Origin: DATJLY01 sp963773665
GTDB lineage: Bacteria > Pseudomonadota > Alphaproteobacteria > ATCC43930 > CGMCC-115725
Direction of reading: 5' to 3'
Assembly: GCA_963773665.1 (NCBI GenBank)
Contig: CAVZBZ010000004.1
Span: forward strand, 688,583-752,582
DNA: 64,000 nt
Position 1 is the first letter of the stretch, and each line of letters opens with the position of its first letter. The translations under genes were made by a program, and so were the position numbers. Below the pieces are notes generated by a model, which saw only the letters and a program-made list of their open reading frames with translations, was not told the DNA's origin and made no database searches. Below, in pieces: positions 36,009-45,625 of this stretch.

Positions 36009-36752
36009 TCAGCCTGCGCGCTGTCCCGACGGCAGCTCGAACAGGCCCTTGGGCAGGCTCTCGATGAAGGAGACCACCTCGTCCGCCTTCACCACGTCGG
36101 CATATTTCGCGTGCATGTCGCAGAGATTGATCGCGTGGCTCGCCTGCGAGCGGTCGAAGCAACCGTCCTCGACGACGGTCGTGTGGAAATTGTAGCTGAA
36201 CGAATCGAGCACCGTCGCGCGCACGCACCCGCTCGTCGTCGTGCCGCACACGATCACGCTGTCAGCGCCCAGAAGCGTCAGATAGCTCAGCAGATTGGTG
36301 CCGTGGAAGCCCGACGGCTTCTGCTTCGGCACCACGATGTCGCCGGGATCGGGCGCGATCTGCGGCATGATCTCGTTGCCGTCCTGGTTGGTGTGCATGA
36401 CGGTCGGCGCTTCGTCGTTGCGGTTGTTCTTCCACGACCAGCTGCCGGCGTCCCAATTGTCGGGCCGGCGGATGCCGGTGGTGTAGATCACCGGCAGGCC
36501 TTGCGCGCGCGCGGCATCGATGACGCGCTTCAGCACCGGCAGTGCGTCCCACGCATCCTCGCCGCAGGAATTGCGCCAGCGCGCGATCGACTGCACGATC
36601 GGCTCGCGCCTATCGCCGCAGAAATTGTAATTCACGTCGATGACGAGCAGCGCCGGACGCTTGCCCCAGCCGGCGCGCTGGCCGTAGCCGGCGGCGGCAA
36701 AGACCTCCTTGTCGCGCGGCGTGAGGAACTTGAACCACACCGGCTCGGACAT
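36009..36752 (-). CDS. isochorismatase-fold cysteine hydrolase
   Basis: A 247-residue hydrolase. The catalytic triad is visible as Asp in LLVIDVNYNFCGD, Lys in VVPKQKPSGFHGTNL and Cys in CGTTTSGCVRATVLDS, with the cis-peptide Gly-Thr-Thr just before. The closest characterised relatives act on amides such as N-carbamoylsarcosine, maleamate or N-carbamoyl compounds; I cannot pick among them. The start is the ATG at 36752, with AAGGAGAG eight bases upstream. There is no operon partner that suggests a substrate. The frame is intact. Confidence 0.86.
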   Translation of the reverse strand: MSEPVWFKFLTPRDKEVFAAAGYGQRAGWGKRPALLVIDVNYNFCGDRREPIVQSIARWRNSCGEDAWDALPVLKRVIDAARAQGLPVIYTTGIRRPDNWDAGSWSWKNNRNDEAPTVMHTNQDGNEIMPQIAPDPGDIVVPKQKPSGFHGTNLLSYLTLLGADSVIVCGTTTSGCVRATVLDSFSYNFHTTVVEDGCFDRSQASHAINLCDMHAKYADVVKADEVVSFIESLPKGLFELPSGQRAG

Positions 36753-36816
36753 GGCGGCTCTCCTTCGATGGCTTCCAGGCGAGATTACATTGCCCGTCGC
36801 CGCCGCGAAAGCGGGC

Positions 36817-38173
36817 TTACCGCGGCGCCGGCAATCCCGCTGCCGGCAGCGCGCGCTCGAGCGCGCGGCGCGGCGGCCGGTCCGCCTCGCGCCAGGCGAG
36901 CGTGGCGAAGTTGTGGCAGGTGTCGCACACCGCGCCCCACTCGGCGCACTCGGTGCCGCACGCGTCGCACACCCAGGCCGGATCCGGGGTTGCCGCGCTG
37001 GCCGCGCGCGACAGCCAGAGCCGCGCCTGCGCGAGGTCGCCGTGCTCGGACTCCTCGATCTCCGCCATGAGGCGGCAGATGCGCGGCGCGGCAGTCTCGC
37101 CGCTGCCGCCCAAGGCGGGCGCCAGGTGCCGCCGCGCCTCGCCCCAAAGCCGCGCCTGGAGCGCCGCTGCCGCCAGCGCGATGCGGCTTTCGACATGGTC
37201 GGGGTTGAGCGCAGCGAGCCGCGCCACGCGCTTCATGCGCTGCAACGGCGGCTCCTCGGCGAAGAGCTCGCCATAGGCTTCGGCGATCGCGGGATGCGGT
37301 GCGGCGCGCCACGCCGTCTCGAGCGCGCGGCGCGCCCGCCGCTTCTGGCCGCGCACCGCCAGTATGCGCGCATAGCGCACCGCGACCGGCGCGAAGTGCG
37401 GCTCGAGCGAATTCGCCTTGCGCTCGAGCCGCATCGCTTCTCCGCCGCGCCCTTCGACGTCCGCCTCGGCCGCGTGCTGGTGCAGGATCACGGCGTGGCG
37501 ATGGCGGCTGTCCGGCGCCGCGAGCGCCTTGCGCCGCTCGGCTTCGACGAGCGTCGTCTCCGCCGCCTGCCAGCTGCCGTGCCGCGCCTGCAGCTCGAGC
37601 AGATGGGTCAGCACCCACGGCGTCTTCGGCCGCAATTCCTTGGCGCGCGTCGCAAGGCGCAGCGCGGTCGCCTCGTCGCCGTCGCGCAGCGCCTGCATGA
37701 TGAGGCCGCGCAAGCCCAGAAACTCCGTCTCCGGCCGCTCCAGCATGGCGGTGAAGTAGTTGGATGCTGCGCGCTCGTCGCCGTTCAGTTGCGCCGCCTG
37801 CGCCGAGAGCAGCAGGGTCAGTGGCGGCTCGGCGAGCAGGCTGTCCGCCCGGCGCGCGAGTTTCTGCGCCTCCTCGGTATCGCCCGCCGCGACCGCCACC
37901 ATGCCCTGCGTCAGCGCGCGATAGCCTTCGCGCCGCCTGCGCTCGCGCCGCGCCCGCGCGAAATTGCGCGGGCTCCGCACGATGAAGCGGAGCAGAGTCG
38001 AGCAGGACGGCGACGATCGCCGCCGCCGCGACGGTCGCCAGCCCCAGCACCGCGACGCTGGTCTCGATCTCCCAGCCCTGCCAGGTGATGACGACGCCGC
38101 CCGGCTGGTTGGCCACGAACACCACCGCCGCGACGATGACGGCGATCGCGATCAGCGCCGGAATCGCGCGCAT
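36817..38173 (-). CDS. hemY: HemY-like TPR membrane protein, one frame slip
   Basis: An alphaproteobacterial HemY of about 450 residues: two N-terminal transmembrane helices (IPALIAIAVIVAAVVFVA and TSVAVLGLATVAAAAIVAVL), then a cytoplasmic array of TPR helices, and a CxxC...CxxC metal-knuckle-like end (WVCDACGTECAEWGAVCDTC). One base must be skipped at about 37996, between VLLDS and LLRFIVRSPRNF. Its exact role in haem synthesis is not established; position after hemC, hemD and the mitofilin gene is conserved in this class. The ATG at 38173 overlaps the upstream stop (TGATG). Confidence 0.85.
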
Positions 38174-39274
38174 CAGTGGCTCTCTTGCGGTGGCGACGGG
38201 CCCGCGGCGAGCCGCGTCATGATTTTTTGCGCGAGGCCGGCGACCGCGCTCTCGGCGTCGAGCCGCTGGCGCGCCGCGGCGATGACGGGCGCCGCGGCAT
38301 CGGCCGCCGCACCGCTCAAGTTCTGCAGCGCCGCGACCGCGCCCGCGAGATCGCCTTTGTCCAGCGCACCCTCGGCTGCGCGAACCGCCGCCGCGGCAGG
38401 GTCGCCGCTTGCGCCGCCTGCGTCGATGCGGCGGATCGTGACGAGGCCTTTGATCTGCGACAGAACGCGGTCGCCGAGATTGCCTTCGGCCGGTGGGGTC
38501 TGCGCCGCGGCGCGCAGGATCGCCGGCGCTGCCGCGGCGCGAAACTGGGCGGCCAGGAGGGCGGCGCTCGGAATTCCCGTTGCCGCCGCGCCTGCCAAGG
38601 GCTGCAGCGCTGCGCCAGCCGCCGCATCGCCGTGCGCGAGCGCCGCCACGCCCTGAAGCTCGCCGTCGAACCGCCCTGAGCCCGCCATCGCCGCGCGCAG
38701 TTCGGCCAATGCCGCCAGAAGCGTGCGGTCGCCTTCGTCGCCCGCCGCGGCCGCTGCGAGCTTGCCGATCTTCGCGTCGAGCTCGTCGAGCTGCGCGCCC
38801 ATCTGCTGCACGGACTGCGCGATCGCCTGCGTATCGGGCGCGGACGTCGCCGCGACGCGTCGCTCGAGCGCGTCGAGCCGCGCGACGATCGGCTGCAGCG
38901 CCGCCGCGTCCGACGGCGCCGCGCCGCCCGCGCCTTGCTGCTGCAGCCTGCGCCTCGATCCGCCCGAGCCGCGCTTCCGCGTCCTTGCGCGCGGATTCGG
39001 CCGCATCGAGGCGCGCCGCGAGCGCGCTTGTCTGCGCCCGGGGCGCGCTCCCCCACGGCAGCAGCGGCAGCAGCGGCGGCGCCCAGTACGGCGCCGTGCC
39101 GACGAGCGCCAATGCCACCACGAGAAGCGAGATTGCCCAGGCCGCGGCCCGGAAGTTTTTGCGCCTTGCCGCCGATCCGGGTACGGCTGGCGCTTCCGGT
39201 GCGGCGGGCGCGGCTGCGCCTGGCTTCGCTTCTGCCTCGGCCGGACCGCTTTCGTCGTCGCGCGCGTCGCTCAT
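38173..39274 (-). CDS. mitofilin-family (Mic60-like) inner-membrane protein, one frame slip
   Basis: About 366 residues. An acidic, Ala/Pro-rich N-terminus is followed by one transmembrane helix (AAWAISLLVVALALVGTAPYW) near residue 45. A long coiled coil follows (ALAARLDAAESARKDAEARLGRIEAQ onward), then a C-terminal mitofilin signature region (LVTIRRIDAGGASGDPAAAAVRAAEGALDKGDLAGAVAAL). One extra base at about 38947 splits the coiled coil. Relatives shape intracytoplasmic membranes in alphaproteobacteria. The ATG at 39274 overlaps the hemD stop (ATGA). Confidence 0.85.
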
Positions 39275-40017
39275 GAAGGCTCCGCTCTCATCTGCTCGTG
39301 CACGGCGCGGTCGCAGGCTTCGATGAGCGCCGCGCCGGTCGGGGCGGATGCGACATGGAGCGCGCGCCAGCTCACGTCGAGTTTGTCCGCCACTGCCGGG
39401 CTCAGCGCGACCGCGGCGATTGCGCGGCACGCGCCGTCGAGCCCGGCGGCGCGCACGAGCCTAACAAACGTCGCCGCGGTGCGGGGAGAGAAAAAGAGCG
39501 CGGCCGCGATCGCCTCGGATCGGATGAGCGCCGCCGTCCCGGCGCTGAGCCGGTCGGCCGGCACGGACGCGTAGAGGACGGCGCGGCGGACCTCGAATCC
39601 CTCGGCGCCGAGCGCCCCGGCAAGATCGCCCGCCACATCCTGCGCGGCGCTGTGCACGAGCGCGCCGCCTTCGGCGCGAAGGCGGCGGCGCGCGAGGAGC
39701 GCCAGGTCCGCGACGGTGCCGCCGGCGCTTGCCACGTCGGCGAAGCCCGCCCGGCGCGCAGCATCGGCCGTGGCATCGCCCACGGCCAGCGCTGGCAGGT
39801 CGCGGCGCGCGCAGGCGGCGGCAAAGGCGCGCACGCCGTTGGCGCTGGTGAAGAGCAATGCCTGCGCGCCGTCGATGAGCGGCGCAACCACGCGCGCGCC
39901 GTCGCCGGCGAGACGGATCTCGACGAGCGGCTCCAGCACCGGCTCGATGCCGCGGGCGCGAAGTGCGGCGGCGAGCGCTTCGGCCTGTTCGCGCGGGCGG
40001 GTGACGAGCGCCTTCAC
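39271..40017 (-). CDS. hemD: uroporphyrinogen-III synthase
   Basis: A 248-residue enzyme that cyclises hydroxymethylbilane with inversion of ring D. VTRPREQAEALAAALRARG at the start, LLFTSANGVRAFA near residue 55, GDATADAARRAGF and FFSPRTAATFVRL near 180 are the usual sparse signatures. The start is GTG at 40017, overlapping the hemC stop (GTGA). It supplies uroporphyrinogen III both to haem and, via cobA in this window, to cobalamin. The frame is intact. Confidence 0.92.
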   Translation of the reverse strand: MKALVTRPREQAEALAAALRARGIEPVLEPLVEIRLAGDGARVVAPLIDGAQALLFTSANGVRAFAAACARRDLPALAVGDATADAARRAGFADVASAGGTVADLALLARRRLRAEGGALVHSAAQDVAGDLAGALGAEGFEVRRAVLYASVPADRLSAGTAALIRSEAIAAALFFSPRTAATFVRLVRAAGLDGACRAIAAVALSPAVADKLDVSWRALHVASAPTGAALIEACDRAVHEQMRAEPS

Positions 40018-40940
40018 GCGAACAAGCCCGGGCGCACACGCGCGCGCAACTCGGCGCCGGCATCGGCGCCGATCGCGCGCATGTCGATCGCTGCGCCCTC
40101 GCGCCGCGCGCGCCAGAGGGCGCTGCCGTCGGGCTCGATCACCATCGCCTCGAGCGCCATGCGCGCGCCGGCGATGGTCGCGAGCGCCGCGATCGGCGTG
40201 CGGCACGTGCCGCCCAAGGCCGCGAGCACGGCGCGTTCTGCCGCCGCCGCGCGCGAGGCATCCGCATCGTCGATCGCGGCCAGCAATTCGCGCACGCGCA
40301 GATCGGTCTCGCGCGCCTCGATCGCGACGATGCCTTGCCCCGCGGCAGGCAGCATGTCGGCGGGATCGATCAGCGAAGCGATGCAGTCGGCACGGCCGAG
40401 CCGGTTCAGTCCGGCGGCGGCGAGCACCGTGGCCGCGCATTCGCCCTCGCCCAGTTTCCTGAGCCGCGTGCCGACATTGCCGCGCAAGCCCACGACCGAA
40501 AGATCGGGCCGCGCGGACAGAAGCTGGGCCTTGCGCCGCACCGACGATGTGCCGACGACGGCGCCGTGCGGCAGATCGGCGATGCGCCGGATCGCGCCCG
40601 TCGCCACGAGTGCGTCGCGCGGATCCTCGCGCGGCAGGCAGCACGCGATCTCGAGTCCCTGCGGCAGCACCGTCTCCATGTCCTTCAAGGAATGCACCGC
40701 GATGTCGATCCGGCGATCGAGCAGCGCCTCCTCGATCTCCTTGGTGAACAGCGCCTTGCCGCCCAAATCCGCGAGCGGCCGGTCGGTGATGCGGTCGCCG
40801 CTCGTGCGCACCGTCACGATCTCGATCGCGCCGGGCGCAGCGAGGGCGGGATGCGCCGCCGCAAGTCGCGCGCGCGCCTGCTGCGCCTGCGCCAGAGCAA
40901 GCGGGCTGCCGCGCGTGCCGAGCCGGAGGATGGCCGTCAT
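40014..40940 (-). CDS. hemC: hydroxymethylbilane synthase (porphobilinogen deaminase)
   Basis: A 308-residue enzyme that polymerises four porphobilinogens. LRLGTRGSPLALAQAQ at the start, VRTSGDR, GGKALFTKEIEEALL, AVHSLKDM (catalytic Asp nearby), TSSVRRKAQLL and LRGNVGTRLRKL are all present. The dipyrromethane-cofactor cysteine is in ALGGTCRTPIAA near residue 240. It is first in the minus-strand hemC-hemD-mitofilin-hemY operon. It is divergent from the mazEF-tsaD side. The frame is intact. Confidence 0.95.
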   Translation of the reverse strand: MTAILRLGTRGSPLALAQAQQARARLAAAHPALAAPGAIEIVTVRTSGDRITDRPLADLGGKALFTKEIEEALLDRRIDIAVHSLKDMETVLPQGLEIACCLPREDPRDALVATGAIRRIADLPHGAVVGTSSVRRKAQLLSARPDLSVVGLRGNVGTRLRKLGEGECAATVLAAAGLNRLGRADCIASLIDPADMLPAAGQGIVAIEARETDLRVRELLAAIDDADASRAAAAERAVLAALGGTCRTPIAALATIAGARMALEAMVIEPDGSALWRARREGAAIDMRAIGADAGAELRARVRPGLFA

Positions 40941-41039
40941 GGCGCTGTCTTTAGGGCAGCGCCGCCGATCAATGAAGCGCCGTCCCCCGACCGCACCGCG
41001 ACGCCATCTCGTCCACCATATTGAACCGGCAGCGAACGC

Positions 41040-41063
41040 GGCATATATTCATTGTATATACGT
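41040..41063 (+). promoter_or_regulatory. AT-rich imperfect palindrome, possible mazEF operator/promoter
   Basis: The short AT-rich island GCATATATTCATTGTATATACG lies 11 bp ahead of the mazE start and contains TATAT and ATATA arms around a central TCATTG. MazE-type AbrB proteins bind AT-rich palindromes over their own promoter, so this is a plausible autoregulatory site. No binding evidence exists. Confidence 0.4.
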
Positions 41064-41073
41064 AGAGGGTTCG

Positions 41074-41319
41074 ATGCGCGTCAAATTCGCCAAATGGGGC
41101 AACAGCATCGGCGTGCGCATCCCGGCCGCATTCGCAGCGGAGATCGGCGCCGCCGAAAACACGATTGCAGAGCTTTCGGTCGAGGGCCGTCGTCTCGTCC
41201 TCGAGCCTGTGACGAAGCTTCCGGTCTACGATCTCGACGAGCTCGTCGCGAAGATCACCGACGAGAACCGGCATCACGAGACATCAACCGGGCACGCGGT
41301 CGGCAACGAATTCAGCTGA
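41074..41319 (+). CDS. mazE: MazE-like antitoxin (AbrB fold)
   Basis: An 81-residue SpoVT/AbrB swapped-hairpin protein: MRVKFAKWGNSIGVRIPAAFAAEIG is the DNA-binding half, and the acidic tail (YDLDELVAKITDENRHHE) is the toxin-neutralising part. The start is the ATG at 41074, and the stop overlaps the toxin ATG. It should neutralise MazF and repress the pair's promoter. Confidence 0.9.
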   Translation: MRVKFAKWGNSIGVRIPAAFAAEIGAAENTIAELSVEGRRLVLEPVTKLPVYDLDELVAKITDENRHHETSTGHAVGNEFS

Positions 41320-41660
41320 TGCCGGCCTATTGCCCCGAGGCGGGAGACTTCATCTGGATCAGTTTCGATCCGCAGGAAGGAACCGAGCAGCGCGGGCGAC
41401 GTCCGGCGCTCGTCTTGTCGCCGCGCATTTATAACCAGCGCAGCCGCCTCTGCGTCTTGTGCCCGATCACGAATGGCGCCAAGGGTTACCCGTTCGAGGT
41501 TCCGATACCAGCGGGCCAAACTGTGACGGGCGTGGTTCTCGCGGACCAGGTCAAGAGCCAATCGTGGGACGTGCGCGACGCCCGCTTGATCGGCGCGGCT
41601 CCGCCAGGCGTCCTGGCGCAGACAAGGGGCTTGGTCAAAGCGCTTCTGCAAATCCCATAG
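41319..41660 (+). CDS. mazF: MazF/PemK-family endoribonuclease toxin
   Basis: A 113-residue PemK-fold protein: GDFIWISFDPQEGTEQRGRRPALVLSP, then VLCPITNGAKGYPFEVPI and VVLADQVKSQSWDVRDARLIG. The Arg in QRGRRPA and Thr/Asn in PITN correspond to the catalytic region of mRNA-cleaving MazF. The ATG at 41319 overlaps the mazE stop by one base (TGATG). The pair sits in the gap between hemC and tsaD, two essential genes that are otherwise neighbours in this class. The frame is intact. Confidence 0.9.
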   Translation: MPAYCPEAGDFIWISFDPQEGTEQRGRRPALVLSPRIYNQRSRLCVLCPITNGAKGYPFEVPIPAGQTVTGVVLADQVKSQSWDVRDARLIGAAPPGVLAQTRGLVKALLQIP

Positions 41661-41672
41661 CCGGCTGATTCC

Positions 41673-42731
41673 ATGTTGATCCTCGGCATCGAGACGAGTT
41701 GCGACGAGACGGCGGCCGCGGTGGTCGCCGATGCGCCGCCGCGCATCAGGTCCAATCTCGTGCTGTCGCAGTTGGCCGAACACCGTCCCTATGGCGGCAT
41801 CGTGCCCGAGATCGCGGCGCGCGCCCATCTCGATCACCTCGACGGGCTCATCGCGCGCGCGCTCGACGAGGCTGGCGTGGGCTTCGACGCGCTCGACGCG
41901 GTGGCGGCGACCGGCGGCCCCGGCCTCATCGGCGGCGTCATCGTCGGAATCATGGAGGCGAAGGCGATCGCATTGGCGCGCGGCCTCGCCTTCATCGCCG
42001 TCAACCACCTCGAAGGCCACGCGCTCTCCGTGCGGCTCGAGCAGGAGGTCGCGTTCCCCTATCTCCTGCTGCTCGTTTCGGGTGGCCATTGCCAGTTGCT
42101 GTGCGTCGATGGCGTCGGGCGCTACCGCAGGCTCGGCACCACCATCGACGACGCCGCCGGCGAGGCGTTCGACAAGGGCGCGAAACTTCTCGGCCTTGGC
42201 TATCCCGGCGGGCCCGCGATCGAGCGCGCGGCAGCGCTGGGCGATCCCGCCCGCTTCGCGCTGCCACGGCCGATGCTCAGGCGCGCGGGTTGCGATTTCT
42301 CGTTCTCCGGCCTCAAGACCGCGCTGGCGCAGCGCGCAGCGTACTGCGCGGAGGCGGGCGGCGCGCTCGACGAGGTCGACCGCAACGACCTTGCCGCCGG
42401 TCTTCAGGCCGCGATCTCCGATTGCCTCGTCGACCGCACGCGGAACGCGATCGCGCTGTGCGGCGGCGCGGTGCGGACACTCGTCGCTGCGGGCGGCGTC
42501 GCAGCGAACCGCGCCTTGCGCGCGCGGCTCGCGGCGCTGGCGGCACGGTCGGGGCTCGCCTTCGTCGCGCCCTCGCCGGCGCTTTGCACCGACAACGGCG
42601 CGATGATCGCCTGGGCCGGGATCGAACGGCTGCGCGAGGGCCTGACCGACCGGCTCGACTTCGCGCCGCGGCCGCGCTGGCCGCTCGATCCCGCGGCACC
42701 GCCCGCCACGGGCGCCGGCGTCAAGGCATGA
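41673..42731 (+). CDS. tsaD: tRNA N6-adenosine threonylcarbamoyltransferase TsaD
   Basis: A 352-residue ASKHA-fold protein that, with TsaB and TsaE, installs t6A37 in ANN-decoding tRNAs. LGIETSCDETAAAVV, YGGIVPEIAARAHLDH, the metal-binding NHLEGHALS, LVSGGHCQL, GEAFDKGAKLLGLGYPGGP, FSGLKTAL and CTDNGAMIAWAG are in order. It lies 12 bp after mazF and 33 bp before gpsA. The frame and length are normal. Confidence 0.96.
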   Translation: MLILGIETSCDETAAAVVADAPPRIRSNLVLSQLAEHRPYGGIVPEIAARAHLDHLDGLIARALDEAGVGFDALDAVAATGGPGLIGGVIVGIMEAKAIALARGLAFIAVNHLEGHALSVRLEQEVAFPYLLLLVSGGHCQLLCVDGVGRYRRLGTTIDDAAGEAFDKGAKLLGLGYPGGPAIERAAALGDPARFALPRPMLRRAGCDFSFSGLKTALAQRAAYCAEAGGALDEVDRNDLAAGLQAAISDCLVDRTRNAIALCGGAVRTLVAAGGVAANRALRARLAALAARSGLAFVAPSPALCTDNGAMIAWAGIERLREGLTDRLDFAPRPRWPLDPAAPPATGAGVKA

Positions 42732-42764
42732 CGCGGCGCGCCGCCGCCGCTAGCATCGGGGCGC

Positions 42765-43775
42765 ATGAGTCACATCTTCATTCTCGGCGGCGGCGCGTGG
42801 GGCACGGCGCTTGCGCAGACGCTTGCGCGCGCCGGGCGCGCGGTGGTGCTGTGGGCGCGCGAGGCGGACACCGTCGCCGCGATCAATTCGGCGCATGAGA
42901 ATGCCGTCTTCCTGCCGGGCGTGGCGCTCGATCCGGGCGTGCGCGCGACCTCGGACCTGGCCGAGGCGGCGCGCGCCGACGCGGTGCTGCTGGCGGTTCC
43001 GGCGCAATATGTGCGGTCGGTGACGGCGGGGCTCGGCGCAGCGCTTCCGCCCGGCGTGCCGGTCGTCATCTGCACCAAGGGCATCGAGATCAAGACCGGC
43101 GCGCTGATGACCGAGGTGCTGGCGGAAACCGTGCCCGGCGCGCCCCTCGCCGTGCTGTCGGGGCCCACTTTCGCCGCCGAGGTGGCGAAGGGATTGCCGA
43201 CCGCGGTGACGCTCGCAACATCCGATGCGGCGCTTGGCCAAAAGCTCATCGCCGCGCTCGGCAGCCGGACGCTGCGGCCCTATCTTTCGGACGATCCGCT
43301 CGGCGCCGAGATCGGCGGCGCGGTCAAGAATATCGAGGCGATCGCCTGCGGCATCGTGGTGGGAAGCGGCCTTGGCGAGAACGCGCGCGCCGCGGTCATC
43401 ACACGGGGCTTGGCCGAGATGGTGCGCCTGGCCGAGGCCAAAGGCGGGCGGCGCGAGACCCTCTTCGGCCTTTCCGGCCTCGGCGACCTGACCCTCACCT
43501 GCACCAGCCTGCAGTCGCGCAACTATTCGCTCGGCGTCGCGCTCGGCGAGGGACGGACGCTCGCCGCCATCGAGGGCGCCCGCCGTTCGGTCGCGGAAGG
43601 GGTCAGTTCGGCCCCGGCGGCGGTGGCGCTCGCCGCCCGAGTCGGCGTCGAAATGCCGATCGCGGCCGGGATCGACGCCATCCTGCACCGGGGCGCTGCC
43701 ATCGGCGATGTCGTGGCGGCCTTGCTGGCGCGGCCTTTTCGCCCGGAATCAGCGCACTCTGGCCCCAAGTCATAG
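42765..43775 (+). CDS. gpsA: NAD(P)-dependent glycerol-3-phosphate dehydrogenase
   Basis: A 336-residue enzyme that makes sn-glycerol 3-phosphate for phospholipids. GGGAWGTALAQTLARAG is the dinucleotide-binding turn. CTKGIE, LSGPTFAAEVAKGLPTAV, GGAVKNIEAIACGIVVG (catalytic Lys) and LFGLSGLGDLTLTCTS follow in family order. The ATG at 42765 is well placed. It follows tsaD, the usual arrangement in alphaproteobacteria. The frame is intact. Confidence 0.95.
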   Translation: MSHIFILGGGAWGTALAQTLARAGRAVVLWAREADTVAAINSAHENAVFLPGVALDPGVRATSDLAEAARADAVLLAVPAQYVRSVTAGLGAALPPGVPVVICTKGIEIKTGALMTEVLAETVPGAPLAVLSGPTFAAEVAKGLPTAVTLATSDAALGQKLIAALGSRTLRPYLSDDPLGAEIGGAVKNIEAIACGIVVGSGLGENARAAVITRGLAEMVRLAEAKGGRRETLFGLSGLGDLTLTCTSLQSRNYSLGVALGEGRTLAAIEGARRSVAEGVSSAPAAVALAARVGVEMPIAAGIDAILHRGAAIGDVVAALLARPFRPESAHSGPKS

Positions 43776-43926
43776 TAGCGTCATCAAATCGGCCTACAAC
43801 GGCTGGTGACAGAGACCGAATTCACCGGTATCGTGACGGACGTCGATTTTGTGGGCCCCGCCTTGGTTTTTCCGGCTGCCGCTCATCTTCGCCGAAGGTT
43901 TCCCAACATCGCTGTCGCGCGTCCCT

Positions 43927-43943
43927 CCTGCCGTCTTGGCAGG
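43927..43943 (+). other. short hairpin between gpsA and phoH
   Basis: CCTGCC, loop GTCTT, GGCAGG form a perfect 6-bp stem. No T-tract follows, so it is not a convincing intrinsic terminator. The rest of the 218-bp gap 43776-43993 holds no gene I can support. The phoH ribosome site (AAAAGGA) is at its end. Confidence 0.35.
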
Positions 43944-43993
43944 ACGAATAATCCTGCTTGTTTCCCAACCACTTATAGAGAAAAGGACGAACC

Positions 43994-44714
<721 letters not shown>

Positions 44715-44727
44715 GCGAAAACCTGAA

Positions 44728-44834
44728 TCGTCACGGCCGGGCTTGTCCCGGCTCGTCCCGGCCATCCACGAGTTCCTTCGCGCGGCGTCAACACGTGGAT
44801 GCGCAGGGCGAGCCCGCGCATGACGGCGGAAACG
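44728..44834. repeat. dispersed hairpin repeat (GGCCGGGCTTGTCCCGGCC type)
   Basis: CGTCACGGCCGGGCTTGTCC with CCGGCCATCCACG on the left and CGTGGATGCGCAGGGCGAGC with GCGCATGACGG on the right form long imperfect inverted arms around a short AT-richer centre. This is a familiar alphaproteobacterial intergenic element. The left arm carries a small internal duplication (CCCGGCTCGTCCCGGCC). It fills most of the gap between phoH and the amidotransferase gene. Confidence 0.75.
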
Positions 44835-44878
44835 GATCGGAGTTTCGCGTTGATTAGGTGCGCGGTAATCTCGGCCGC

Positions 44879-45595
44879 ATGAAGTGCGCCGTCGCGCTGC
44901 GCCATGTCGCTTTCGAGGATCTCGATGCGCTCGCCGCACCGCTCGCGGCGCGCGGCTACGAGGTGGCGTATCGCTGCGCCGCGGTGGACGATCTCGCCGC
45001 GCCCGAACTCGGCTCGGCCGATCTTCTCGTCGTGCTCGGCGGGCCGATCGGCGTCTATGAGGAGGGCGACTATCCCTTTCTGCGCGCCGAGATCGCGCTC
45101 ATCGCGCGGCGCCTTGCCGAGGGCCGCCCGGTGCTGGGGATTTGCCTCGGCGCGCAGCTCATGGCGCGCGCGGCGGGTGCACGCGTCTATCAGGCGGGCT
45201 TCAAGGAGATCGGCTGGGCGCCGGTGGAACTGAGCCAGACCGGAATGCGCTCGCCGCTGGCGGCGCTCGCAGGCGTGCCGGTGCTGCATTGGCATGGCGA
45301 CACGTTCGACTTGCCGCAAGGCGCCGAAAACCTCGCCGCAACATCGCGCACGCCGAACCAGGCGTTCGCCCTCGGGCGGCACGGGCTGGCGCTGCAATTC
45401 CATATCGAGACCACGGCCAAGGGCCTCGAGCGCTGGTATGTCGGGCACACGCTCGAGATCGCCACGACAGACGGCGTGAGCGTCGCGCAGTTGCGCCAAG
45501 ATGCGGCGCGCTTTGCCGGCGGCCTCGCCACTGCGGGAAGCCGCGTGCTCGACGCCTGGCTTGCCGGCCTCGACGCAGGCCAGGACCGAGGATAA
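44879..45595 (+). CDS. class I glutamine amidotransferase-like protein
   Basis: A 238-residue stand-alone GATase domain like GuaA-N and YjhA-type proteins. LLVVLGGPIGVYEEGDYPFL, the nucleophile elbow LGICLGAQLMARAAG near residue 90 and LHWHGDTFDLPQGA are present. The catalytic His region reads ALQFHIETT, where the canonical FHPE has Ile for Pro. Its acceptor or partner is unknown. The ATG at 44879 starts the conserved fold; a GTG seven codons earlier is possible. Confidence 0.82.
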   Translation: MKCAVALRHVAFEDLDALAAPLAARGYEVAYRCAAVDDLAAPELGSADLLVVLGGPIGVYEEGDYPFLRAEIALIARRLAEGRPVLGICLGAQLMARAAGARVYQAGFKEIGWAPVELSQTGMRSPLAALAGVPVLHWHGDTFDLPQGAENLAATSRTPNQAFALGRHGLALQFHIETTAKGLERWYVGHTLEIATTDGVSVAQLRQDAARFAGGLATAGSRVLDAWLAGLDAGQDRG

Positions 45596-45625
45596 GCTTC
45601 GCCCCTTGCGACAGGGGGTTCGGCA

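Noticed and set aside
36009..37196. A longer version of the cysteine hydrolase starting at 37196
   Set aside because: The upstream part overlaps hemY in another frame and is arginine-rich shadow; the ATG at 36752 has a strong ribosome site and begins the real domain.
43927..43943. Intrinsic terminator after gpsA
   Set aside because: The stem is short and is followed by ACGAATAATCC rather than a T-tract, and it lies 150 bp from the stop.
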